DNA from: a virus
Reading direction: 5' to 3' (one strand)
IMG/VR virus record: IMGVR_UViG_3300010392_000779
Location: 1-33,467 of that record
DNA length: 33,467 nt
This document shows, in pieces, positions 15,346 through 22,407 of the stretch; positions within the stretch are counted from its first letter, which is position 1; each line of letters opens with the position of its first letter. The translations under genes were made by a program, and so were the position numbers. The notes beneath the pieces were generated by a model. It was not told the DNA's origin. It did not search any database and worked only from the letters and a program-made list of their open reading frames with translations.

Positions 15346-18304
15346 CCCAGGCTGGTCCTTCTAGGCTTTCCAGCTTGGCCTTCACTTCTCCCTGGAGGAA
15401 TGTCCTCAGGTCATCCATGGAGGCAAAGCAAATCACATCCGGGTCCGTGCCGGGGTCTGGGACCGGATCTCCCTGCCCACGGCGACTGATGTCAATTTTG
15501 ATCCGTGCCTTGATGTCACCGCCCAGCACCTGGGCTGCCTGGCTGTAAAAGGGCACGGGTGAAACCTCCACCAGCCCCCAATCCTTACCTAAAAAGCGTT
15601 CCCTGAATGTGGTGATGGTCTGCTGAGCACACTGAATGACAAAATCATCCACCTGCCCTCCGTTTTCCCGGAGCCGGTTGGTGGCCATGATCATGGCATC
15701 CCGGCAGATCAGCTGCACCTGCAGCTTCCGGTCCGGGTTTTCCTGCATGTCCCGCTCCATGAGAGGGGCATTGCGCCAAAAGCGCCCCTGTCTGACCCTC
15801 TCATCCTCATAGCCAATGTGCATGATGTTGAGATCTTCTGCCCGGCCAACCCGGCCCGGCCCCTCATTGGCATCCATCTCTGGGTGTTCATGCACCAGCC
15901 CCCTGAATCGGTTTCTGGGCTCAGCTGTCCGGTGGAAACACCTCACCGGAAGATCAATGTGGCTGTCCACATCCACCCCAAAGTGGTGCTGCCGGACAGA
16001 CCAGCCCCGATAGAAACCAGACTTGAGATATTTGACCAGCTGCTGGGAGTCCGTGAATTTTTCATCATCATCAATCCACAGCACCCAGTCCATCCGGCAC
16101 TCATCCAGCACCAGGTTCCGGGCAGGGCCAAAGCCAATCTCCAGCGGTGACGGGATCTCCACCAGTCTGGCCCCGAATTTAGCGGCAAGGGCTTTGGATT
16201 CCGGGCTCATCCCGTTGTCACCAATGACAATCTCATCAGAGATCCACCGGACTGAGTTGAGGCACCATTCCAGGGTTTCCTCAACACCAGGGCCACAGAT
16301 GAGCATGGTGGAAAGGGTCTCCCTGGGCACCACCCACTCCAGCTTTTCCTCCAGGTCCGGATTCTTGATGGGCATGTGGTCTGCCCGGTAGGCCACCAGC
16401 TGGTGACCCCAGCCATCTCCGGTGGCCGTGTTCACACCCTCCGGCATCACCTCAAAGACGGGCTCACCATATTCCACCTTCCCGCTGAACATCCGGGTGA
16501 GGTCCGGCCTGGTGAACTCCCGGAGGTGCTGTCTGCAGTGGGTCCAGTTGTGGGTGGCATATTCCACCGGCCCAAACGGCACAGTGATGAGCATGTCACC
16601 GCCTTTGATCACGCATCCCTCAACCCTGGCCACGGTCTCTGCCGGATCCAGGACATGCTCCAGCACCTCTGACAGCACACCCACATCAAACTCCGGCAGG
16701 GGGACATAATCATCCACCAGTTCAAATTGGACCCGCTCCTGGATCCCGGCTTGCACGGCCAACTTCTCAGCCCAGCTGATGGCATTGGCATCAAAGTCCA
16801 GCCCACAATATTTGACCGTGGCCGGGGTGTTCAGGGCAACAAAGGCCCCAAACCATCCGTGGCCACAACCAAAGTCCAGGATCTTGAACTCCACCTCAGG
16901 ATCTCCGGTCTCCTGGATCTTCCGCTGATGGGCTTCGCGGATCTTGCCCAGCATGTGGCCAAAGCGGGGCTCATCATCCTTGGTCCCAAGATATTCCGGG
17001 GAGAACTTCTCCAGGTTCCGCTCCAGCTGCTGATTCACATCATCCGTGAACTGACTATAGTGCTCATGGATGGTCTCCTGATTTTCCAGCCAGGAATAGT
17101 CCCGCTCCAGGATCTCTGCCTCAGCCCGGCCCACCAGGCCCTGGTCCACCAGATACTGGCAGCCCTCAATCTCAGATCTCCGGAGCCAGTGATAGAAGAC
17201 CCGGCTTTTGTCCTGATTCTTTTCCTGCACGGCCTCACGGATCAGATCCTCCCAGGCATCCCCGGCTGCTTTCCAGGAGAAGTCCTTGCCACCGCCAAAG
17301 GCCTCACCCTTGTCCCGCCGTTCCATGAGCCGGAGGATGTTTTTGACCATGCTTTCATGATCACCAACCTTGCTCAGTTTGGCCCCGGAATAGCCTTTGA
17401 GGGTTTCTGTGGAAGCCCCCCACCTGGTGGTGGCCACGGGCAGCCCACACTGCATGGCCTCCATGAACGTGATGCAGCTGACCTCAGCAAAGTCCGGCAT
17501 GGCCGGGCTGGGGCATGGGTAGGCCAGGACACCGGAGCAGCGCATCAGTGTGTAGAGGTTGGCCTTGGATTGAGGTGGCAGCCAGATCACCTTGTCACCG
17601 TATTGGGCACCCAGTTCCTTGCACCGCTGGATGATGTGGGCTGTCCGGTCAGTGGGGTTGTCATAGGTGCAGATGTGGACCGTGGCCTTGGGATTCCGCT
17701 CCAGCACCTTGGGGAAGATCTCACCCAGGAGCACATCCAGGCCCCGCTCTGGCCGGGAGGTGTAGAGGATCCGGTTGGGATCAAATGGCATGGCGCCCAC
17801 CGGATCCTCCGGCACATCCACCGCATTGTGGACCACCCGGAAAAGATCTTTGACCGATCGCTGGTCAAAGCCGGTCTCATAAACCCGCTCATATTCCCGC
17901 TTGTGGAACTGGGAGACAAAGGCCACCCGGTCAATGTTCCAGAGGGCAGACCGGAACTCATGGCCAGCCTCTATCATGGGAAGATCATGCTGCCACAGGA
18001 TGTTCAGCTGGCTCAGGGACCGGCGAGAAAACAGCAGGGGGATCCGCTGCACAATGCTGGTGTGGTGAGGGTAGGCCCCGGCATAGGCCTCATAGTTCTG
18101 GATGTTGGTGAACCGGACCCGGCTGTCCTCTTTGCTCTGAGGATCTGGGTGACTGGTGAAGACCAGGACATTGTGGTCCCGCCTCCCAAGTTCCTCAGCC
18201 AGGCCAAGGGCCACTGATTCGGATCCGCCAAGGCTGTTTCCTTGGTCAATGGTGTGGGCATCAAAAGGCATTCCGGCTGCCAGAATGGCAATATCCAAGC
18301 GCAT
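15323..18304 (-). CDS. Triple-domain enzyme: GT4 glycosyltransferase, SAM methyltransferase, GT2 glycosyltransferase
   Basis: A 993-residue protein with three enzyme domains in one chain. Residues 1-380 are a GT-B, GT4-type glycosyltransferase: N-terminal LGGSE loop, ILYTSRPERGLD (about 180-191), and the donor-binding E-x7-E region in EVSCITFMEAMQCG (about 272-285). Residues about 470-625 are a class I methyltransferase, with SAM motif DFGCGHGWFG (about 476), the acidic LDFDAN and a VLSEVLEHVLDP loop. Residues about 660-900 are a GT-A, GT2-type glycosyltransferase with DEIVIGDNGMS and the metal-binding WIDDDEKF (about 742-749). The last 90 residues are helical, then Pro/Asp-rich. ATG at 18304 follows GGAGACCTGAACC. 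It sits directly before the fibre gene. A role in building a methyl-capped glycan on a virion protein or on host surface is inferred; substrate unknown. Confidence 0.9.
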   Translation of the reverse strand: MRLDIAILAAGMPFDAHTIDQGNSLGGSESVALGLAEELGRRDHNVLVFTSHPDPQSKEDSRVRFTNIQNYEAYAGAYPHHTSIVQRIPLLFSRRSLSQLNILWQHDLPMIEAGHEFRSALWNIDRVAFVSQFHKREYERVYETGFDQRSVKDLFRVVHNAVDVPEDPVGAMPFDPNRILYTSRPERGLDVLLGEIFPKVLERNPKATVHICTYDNPTDRTAHIIQRCKELGAQYGDKVIWLPPQSKANLYTLMRCSGVLAYPCPSPAMPDFAEVSCITFMEAMQCGLPVATTRWGASTETLKGYSGAKLSKVGDHESMVKNILRLMERRDKGEAFGGGKDFSWKAAGDAWEDLIREAVQEKNQDKSRVFYHWLRRSEIEGCQYLVDQGLVGRAEAEILERDYSWLENQETIHEHYSQFTDDVNQQLERNLEKFSPEYLGTKDDEPRFGHMLGKIREAHQRKIQETGDPEVEFKILDFGCGHGWFGAFVALNTPATVKYCGLDFDANAISWAEKLAVQAGIQERVQFELVDDYVPLPEFDVGVLSEVLEHVLDPAETVARVEGCVIKGGDMLITVPFGPVEYATHNWTHCRQHLREFTRPDLTRMFSGKVEYGEPVFEVMPEGVNTATGDGWGHQLVAYRADHMPIKNPDLEEKLEWVVPRETLSTMLICGPGVEETLEWCLNSVRWISDEIVIGDNGMSPESKALAAKFGARLVEIPSPLEIGFGPARNLVLDECRMDWVLWIDDDEKFTDSQQLVKYLKSGFYRGWSVRQHHFGVDVDSHIDLPVRCFHRTAEPRNRFRGLVHEHPEMDANEGPGRVGRAEDLNIMHIGYEDERVRQGRFWRNAPLMERDMQENPDRKLQVQLICRDAMIMATNRLRENGGQVDDFVIQCAQQTITTFRERFLGKDWGLVEVSPVPFYSQAAQVLGGDIKARIKIDISRRGQGDPVPDPGTDPDVICFASMDDLRTFLQGEVKAKLESLEGPAWDALHPPE

Positions 18305-18376
18305 GGTTCAGGTCTCCTGCAGATCATGGTTTTGACTGCTGGAGACCTTCGCGGAATGTGGTGGGGATGTCTAGGG

Positions 18377-18724
18377 CTAGAGCCGGACCAACAGCTTGAA
18401 ATTCCGGGCCGTGGTCTGGGCTGCCGGGGTCACCAGCTGCATGGCTCCAAAGCCACCAACCAGGTCCGTGATATTCATTCCGAAGGCCCCGGTGGCCGGG
18501 ACCGGCAGAGCCACTAGGGCACCGGCACTGGTATAGAGGGGCTGGAGAGTGCCTGAGGCCACATCCATGATGTCACCGCCAACCAGGAAGCCCAGGGAGG
18601 TGACACCGTTGAGAGTGGGGGCAAAGAGGGAGATCTGAGATCCACCGGCAAAGTGGACCACATCAGAGACAGCCTGGCTCTGCACCATGGTGAAGCTGAC
18701 CACTGCAATCCGGAAGTCAGTCAT
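18377..18724 (-). CDS. Hypothetical small virion protein (115 residues)
   Basis: A small hydrophobic beta-rich protein (MTDFRIAVVSFTMVQSQAVS at the start) in the block between the major capsid protein and the modification cassette. Gly, Ala and Val dominate, there are no charged clusters, and no membrane segment is convincing. The frame lies in a tight operon, 21 bases after the neighbouring gene. The start at 18724 has a GGAGAT site upstream. The position suggests a minor capsid or decoration component, but I recognise no family. Confidence 0.75.
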   Translation of the reverse strand: MTDFRIAVVSFTMVQSQAVSDVVHFAGGSQISLFAPTLNGVTSLGFLVGGDIMDVASGTLQPLYTSAGALVALPVPATGAFGMNITDLVGGFGAMQLVTPAAQTTARNFKLLVRL

Positions 18725-18745
18725 GGAAGATCTCCAGTCTCCGGC

Positions 18746-19060
18746 TTAGAGCCGGGATCCGATCAGATACCCAACATTGGCGGTGCGGGGGGAAGCCAGG
18801 CCGGAACTGGTCACAAAGACAAAGCCCACACCATCCACAATGCTGTCCACCTCAATGGCGTGGGTGATGGAGTTGACGGTCCGGGCAACGGCCTGGACGG
18901 TGGCAATGATGACATCACCGGAAGTCACACGGGTGTCAGCCACAGAGACCGTGGCATCACCGGAGTTGATGGTGGCAATGCCAAAGGGGCCATCAGGGCC
19001 ACCAAAGAGATCCCCTTTGATGATGGGGCGCTCCAGCTGTTCTAGGGGGTTTCCAGCCAT
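18746..19060 (-). CDS. Small beta-domain protein, possible decoration or spike component (104 residues)
   Basis: Begins MAGNPLEQLERPIIKGDLFG; a GTG two codons upstream at 19066 is possible, but the ATG at 19060 has AAAGG about 12 bases before it. From residue 30 on it has the pattern VADTRVTSGDVIIATVQA, then repeated short beta strands and a VGFVFVTS strand, ending NVGYLIG. This strand pattern (T-V-T-x-x-V-I-I-A-T) occurs in small beta-sandwich domains of phage spikes and decoration proteins. Found four bases from the end of the 127-residue gene, within the capsid block. Function is inferred. Confidence 0.78.
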   Translation of the reverse strand: MAGNPLEQLERPIIKGDLFGGPDGPFGIATINSGDATVSVADTRVTSGDVIIATVQAVARTVNSITHAIEVDSIVDGVGFVFVTSSGLASPRTANVGYLIGSRL

Positions 19061-19062
19061 TG

Positions 19063-19446
19063 TCACTTGCCTTTCTTAGCAGCTGCCTTGGTCTTGGCCT
19101 TGGGGGCTGCCTTCTTGGCAGTTTTGGGCTTTGCTGCTTTGGGTGCAGTTTCGGCCTTGGCCTGAACCTTGGGGGCCGGGGCCTTCTCATATTTGAAGTC
19201 CTGGCCGGTGGCTTCCTTGTAGGCTGCCCGGAGGGCTTTGATCTCAGCATCCCGTTCAGCCAGCTTGCCGGTCATCTCAGTGGGGCTCACCCCATCTGCA
19301 GGTGCCGTTAGTTCCGTGAGGGTCACCCCAAGCTGGTCACAAATGCTGGACCAGACATTAGGGTGAAGATCTGCAACAGCACCGGCTGGCCATTTGACCT
19401 CACCCTTGCTGTCCAGGACATCCCTCAGAAAGACTCTTGTGGTCAT
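19063..19446 (-). CDS. Hypothetical capsid-block protein with Lys/Ala-rich tail (127 residues)
   Basis: Residues 1-55 form a compact domain (VFLRDVLDSKGEVKWPAGAV then HPNVWSSICDQLGVTLTEL) resembling the small Mu-type proteins encoded just after the capsid gene. Residues 58-85 are a helix, and residues 88-127 are an Ala/Lys/Pro-rich basic tail of the histone-H1-like kind. ATG at 19446 follows CTAGGAGAGAAACC, a good ribosome-binding site. It lies 28 bases after the capsid gene. The tail may contact packaged DNA or the acidic scaffold; this is inference from charge. Confidence 0.78.
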   Translation of the reverse strand: MTTRVFLRDVLDSKGEVKWPAGAVADLHPNVWSSICDQLGVTLTELTAPADGVSPTEMTGKLAERDAEIKALRAAYKEATGQDFKYEKAPAPKVQAKAETAPKAAKPKTAKKAAPKAKTKAAAKKGK

Positions 19447-19474
19447 GGTTTCTCTCCTAGTGCCGGCGCAGGGC

Positions 19475-20440
19475 TTAGAGGGTGCCCAGCACAGTGTAGA
19501 TCAAGTCACGGGCCACAATCTTTTCATCTTGATAGTGCCCGGCCTCAATCACTTCCACATGCTTGTCACCGGCATCATCTTCCAGTTTCCGCTTCACACC
19601 AAAGTTGCCTTGGAAGGCCGTGGTGGTCCACTGCATCCGGAGCACTGGGGTTTTGGTCTGCAGCCCCACATTCATGCCCTTGTGGAAAAGGCTCATGAAG
19701 TTAGGCCAGATCCCGGACATGGAATCTGCCAGGCCTTCTTCACCCGTGTTTTCAATGGCGTGAGCCACATGGATGTTTTTGACATCAAAGAACTCAGCCA
19801 GCTGACCCATGGTGACTTCACCGCCGCTTGTATATTTGAAGCGGTCCAGAAGCTGTGGGTGCTGCCGGAGGATCTTGGCCGTGTCCCAGTCAATGGCCAT
19901 GTCCGTGGCAATCAGGCCGGTGTTTGACCGGATGAAAGCCTGGGCTGTGTTCACCACACCAAGCGGGTTGGAGTTCACAAAGTCCGTGAACTTGTTGCCG
20001 CCCGTGAGGGTCACACCGGAGCCCACATTGGAGATGGAGGTGACCAGGTTGCTGATCCGCTTTTCCTGCTGCAGCCGGAGATCCCCAACCACATTGCGGG
20101 TGGTGTTCTCACGGTGCCGGATGGCTTCATCAGCATCTGTCAGATACTCCACCGGGATCTCACCGGCCAGGGCATAGTTGGTGACAGAATACTGGTCTGA
20201 ACTGACGGACCACAGCTTGCGCCGGGCCGCTGTGCCCGGTGCCCGTTTGGCACCATCACTGGACAGCCGGAGGAAGGCCCCCTTGTCAATCACATAGTAA
20301 GTGTCAGAGGACTTTTTGACAGACACACCTGGGGCAAGCATATCCCCAATGAGTCCGTCTTCCCCGGTGTTGAAGGCCTCCACAGCAATGTTGGTGAGGG
20401 GCCGGTCCGCATGGACTGCATTTCCGATTGCTTCAGGCAT
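19475..20440 (-). CDS. Major capsid protein
   Basis: A 321-residue protein in the canonical place, after the decoration protein and protease/scaffold. The sequence is an HK97-fold type in character: N-terminal arm (AEAFNTGEDGLIGDMLAPGV), a central helix with DLRLQQEKRISNLVTSI resembling the spine, and a beta-rich C-terminal P/A region (FQGNFGVKRKLEDDAGDKHV). Members of this lineage with a Mu I-like protease and a DUF2190-like decoration protein have capsid proteins of about 300-340 residues. There is an AACGGAGATTTGACC leader before the ATG. Whether the N-terminus is cleaved cannot be seen. Confidence 0.9.
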   Translation of the reverse strand: MPEAIGNAVHADRPLTNIAVEAFNTGEDGLIGDMLAPGVSVKKSSDTYYVIDKGAFLRLSSDGAKRAPGTAARRKLWSVSSDQYSVTNYALAGEIPVEYLTDADEAIRHRENTTRNVVGDLRLQQEKRISNLVTSISNVGSGVTLTGGNKFTDFVNSNPLGVVNTAQAFIRSNTGLIATDMAIDWDTAKILRQHPQLLDRFKYTSGGEVTMGQLAEFFDVKNIHVAHAIENTGEEGLADSMSGIWPNFMSLFHKGMNVGLQTKTPVLRMQWTTTAFQGNFGVKRKLEDDAGDKHVEVIEAGHYQDEKIVARDLIYTVLGTL

Positions 20441-20454
20441 TGGTCAAATCTCCG

Positions 20455-20841
20455 TTAGGCCAGCGGCGCGTTCGGAATGAACGGCGATTGAATCATCCGG
20501 ATGACTGCACCAGACCCCGTGGCAGTGGTCAGTGCACGGCCAACCACAAACTCACCAGAGGTGGCCGTGACTGCAAGCCCGTTTGCATCCGAAGCGAGAA
20601 GGATCCCAGCTGAGCCAATGGCTGCACCGGCAATGACCTTGGTCTCATCACCTGGGCGTGAGACAGATGCCATCTGGCCGGAGTTGGGATCATTTTGGAG
20701 GACACCCATTGCATCCTGGTTCCCGGCATTGGCCAGGTTCACAGTCCCGGCAGCAGTGAGCCGCAGGATCTTGTATTGATGGGTGCGAAGGTCAGCTGCC
20801 GCCTCAAGGCTGAGAGGGTTGACCAATCCTGAAAGGCTCAT
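20455..20841 (-). CDS. Head decoration protein, DUF2190-like
   Basis: A 128-residue, Ala/Gly-rich beta protein with the DUF2190 layout: an early YKILRLTAAGTVNLA strand, AMGVLQNDP, then MASVSRPGDETKVIAGAAI, SAGILLASDANGLAVTA and VVGRALTTATGSG. These proteins trimerise on the capsid exterior and stabilise it. The gene sits between protease/scaffold and capsid, its usual place. A strong GCAGGAGAAAGACA ribosome-binding site suits a protein needed in many copies. Confidence 0.85.
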   Translation of the reverse strand: MSLSGLVNPLSLEAAADLRTHQYKILRLTAAGTVNLANAGNQDAMGVLQNDPNSGQMASVSRPGDETKVIAGAAIGSAGILLASDANGLAVTATSGEFVVGRALTTATGSGAVIRMIQSPFIPNAPLA

Positions 20842-20871
20842 TGTCTTTCTCCTGCAGGTTCAGACAGTCAA

Positions 20872-21528
20872 TTAGTTGACTGCCGCGCCATAACGCTGTT
20901 TCAGATCCGGGTCAGATGCCAGCACTGCCGCCTGGGCCTCTGAATAGAGTGGGGCTTTCCCACCGCTTTCAGTGGCCTTGGCAATGAAGGCTTTGACCTT
21001 GGTGTCCACCTCAGCACCCACATCTTCTGATGGTGCTTCCGGTCTTTGGTTTTCACCTTGTTCCGTGGTGAACATTTTGGTGGTCTTGGCCAGGTGCTTC
21101 ACCAGGTCATCCACAATTTCCATGGCTGTCAGATCCACAGACTTGTCACCTTCATTGAGGGTGAACTTGGCAACCTTGCCCTCATCCGTGCTGGCCAGGT
21201 CATAGAGTGCCCGGACATGGGGCCGGATGGCCGGGATCACCTTGCTCACTTTTTGGCTGAGCATGGCTTGCCGGGTTTCCTCACGGTCCTTGGCATTCTG
21301 CTCTTGCAGTGTTGCAACCGTGGTCCGGAGGCTGTGGAGTTCCTGGGTGAGGGCCTTTTCCGATTCGGAGCCCTTCTCCGCAAAACTTTTTTCAGCTTCC
21401 GCTGCAGCCTTTTCAGCTGCCTCTTTGCTGGAGGCCTCAACCAGCTGCTGTGTCAGCTTGGTGATGTCCTCTGCCTTGCCATCAGCAATGGCTTTGGCAA
21501 GGGCCTCTTGAATTTCTTTGGCAGTCAT
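20872..21528 (-). CDS. Internal in-frame scaffold product of the protease gene
   Basis: Inside the protease gene, Met173 is preceded by GAGGTGG five bases before its ATG at 21528, a better ribosome-binding site than that of the full-length start. The resulting 218-residue protein starts MTAKEIQEALAKAIADG and holds only the coiled-coil scaffold part. Mu and lambda use the same trick (gpI/gpZ and C/Nu3), so this is expected for the family. Evidence here is the site and the domain boundary; expression is inferred. Confidence 0.62.
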   Translation of the reverse strand: MTAKEIQEALAKAIADGKAEDITKLTQQLVEASSKEAAEKAAAEAEKSFAEKGSESEKALTQELHSLRTTVATLQEQNAKDREETRQAMLSQKVSKVIPAIRPHVRALYDLASTDEGKVAKFTLNEGDKSVDLTAMEIVDDLVKHLAKTTKMFTTEQGENQRPEAPSEDVGAEVDTKVKAFIAKATESGGKAPLYSEAQAAVLASDPDLKQRYGAAVN

Positions 21529-22044
21529 TGGTTCCACCTCTGTCTGGTTCACCGGCTCAGCAGTGAAGGGTTTGAAGTCGTCCGCACAGATCAGCTTGGC
21601 AAAAGAGTGTTCACCAAATGTGGCCTCATAGAGAGGTTTTAGATCTGCCACCCCTGGGACATCAGCACCGATCACGGCCACTGCTTTGAGTGCCCTCCGG
21701 AACTTCCGCCCATTGCGGCCAAGGTTGAAGAAAATTTCAGCACTGACAGACCGGAACCGCTTGGCCCGGATCATCTCAGCCAGTTCAGCCGGGACATTGG
21801 CAAAGTCAGCAATGAGTTTGTCACCTGCCCGGCGAAGATTTTGGATGGCACCAAAGGCTGGATCTGAGTCCTTTGCCCCGTGGCCCAGTTTGACCGGGGG
21901 CTCAAAGCCCACAGCATTGAAGGCCTCAACCATGTCATCAAGATCCTGGCCGGTGTAGCGGTCACCGTTCCAGATCCCGGTCCGGAAAATCTCCACCCCA
22001 GGGATGGTGATGCCCGGCTCTTTCTTGTCGGTTGGCTTGCTCAT
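20872..22044 (-). CDS. Mu I-like prohead protease fused to scaffold
   Basis: A 390-residue protein. Residues 1-165 resemble the Mu-like protease: EPPVKLGHGAKDSDPAFGAI, LIADFANVPAELAEMI, and FRSVSAEIFF followed by LKAVAVIGADVPGV. His55 (KLGHG) and the Ser residues of RSVSAEI are candidate catalytic residues by analogy with serine prohead proteases; I cannot confirm which is used. Residues about 173-290 are a Lys/Glu/Ala coiled-coil, ending in a helical C-terminal part typical of scaffolds. The ATG at 22044 (MSKPTDKKEPG) is chosen; a longer frame to 22104 has no plausible site. An internal start may also make free scaffold. Confidence 0.88.
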   Translation of the reverse strand: MSKPTDKKEPGITIPGVEIFRTGIWNGDRYTGQDLDDMVEAFNAVGFEPPVKLGHGAKDSDPAFGAIQNLRRAGDKLIADFANVPAELAEMIRAKRFRSVSAEIFFNLGRNGRKFRRALKAVAVIGADVPGVADLKPLYEATFGEHSFAKLICADDFKPFTAEPVNQTEVEPMTAKEIQEALAKAIADGKAEDITKLTQQLVEASSKEAAEKAAAEAEKSFAEKGSESEKALTQELHSLRTTVATLQEQNAKDREETRQAMLSQKVSKVIPAIRPHVRALYDLASTDEGKVAKFTLNEGDKSVDLTAMEIVDDLVKHLAKTTKMFTTEQGENQRPEAPSEDVGAEVDTKVKAFIAKATESGGKAPLYSEAQAAVLASDPDLKQRYGAAVN

Positions 22045-22106
22045 GACCGGAATCCTTAGCCCCAAAGTGTGCCGGGAATGTTGGAAAATGTTGCCATGGT
22101 GCATTT

Positions 22107-22122
22107 TTCTGTTTAGACAGAA
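22107..22122. promoter_or_regulatory. 16-base perfect inverted repeat upstream of protease gene
   Basis: TTCTGT-N4-ACAGAA lies 63 bases upstream of the protease start in the non-coding stretch 22045-22210. It is followed by no T run on either strand, so it is not a simple terminator. It could be an operator for the leftward capsid operon. No convincing promoter was found next to it. Other than this palindrome the stretch 22045-22210 shows no recognisable gene. Confidence 0.4.
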
Positions 22123-22210
22123 TCACCGGGCTGCTGGGGGGATCACCTTCCAATGCCTTTTCCGGAGGTCAGCAGTTGATGGTCTCCCCACTTCCCGGTG
22201 ACCTGGTTGG

Positions 22211-22286
22211 AGCAGGGTAGAGCAGCGGTCAGCTCGCCAGTTTCATAATCTGGAGGACGGGGGTTCGAATCCCTCCCCTGCAACCA
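22211..22286 (+). tRNA. tRNA with anticodon CAT (Met, initiator-like)
   Basis: The 76-base sequence folds as a full cloverleaf with an encoded CCA end. Arms: acceptor AGCAGGG/CCCTGCA, D stem GAGC/GCTC, anticodon stem CCAGT/TCTGG with loop TTCATAA, T stem GGGGG/CCCTC with loop TTCGAAT. The anticodon CAT is at 22244-22246. Position 1:72 is an A-A mismatch and position 11:24 is A-T, both initiator traits. The three G-C pairs of the initiator anticodon stem are absent, and 31:39 is a T-T mismatch. The initiator-type call is therefore mixed; Ile with lysidine is the other option. It is on the opposite strand from the flanking head genes. Confidence 0.9.
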
Positions 22287-22322
22287 AGAGCCCAACCCCT
22301 GTCCAAAGCATGGCTCAAAAAA

Positions 22323-22348
22323 GGCCCCCGGCATCACTGCTGGGGGCC
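22323..22348 (-). terminator. Rho-independent terminator for leftward transcript of the 257-residue gene
   Basis: Read on the minus strand, GGCCCCC and GGGGGCC form a 7-pair GC stem around a short loop, with inner pairs GC possible. It is followed at once by six T residues (22317-22322 on the plus strand are A). It lies 60 bases after the stop at 22408 of the upstream minus-strand gene and before the tRNA, so it should stop transcription entering the tRNA from the right. On the plus strand there is no T run. Confidence 0.8.
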
Positions 22349-22407
22349 AAGTCTGTGGTTGGGTGTCTTCTTGAGAGAGAAAGACCCCCGGATCTTATGT
22401 GATTCGC

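Noticed and set aside
16727-18217. Long plus-strand open frame (496 codons) opposite the glycosyltransferase fusion
   Set aside because: Antisense to a gene with clear domain motifs. Its protein is low in recognisable structure and it has no site or neighbours on that strand. High-GC codon bias keeps such frames open.
22045-22104. N-terminal extension of the protease gene to 22104
   Set aside because: The extra 20 residues look random, there is no ribosome-binding site, and family members begin close to the MSKPTD start.
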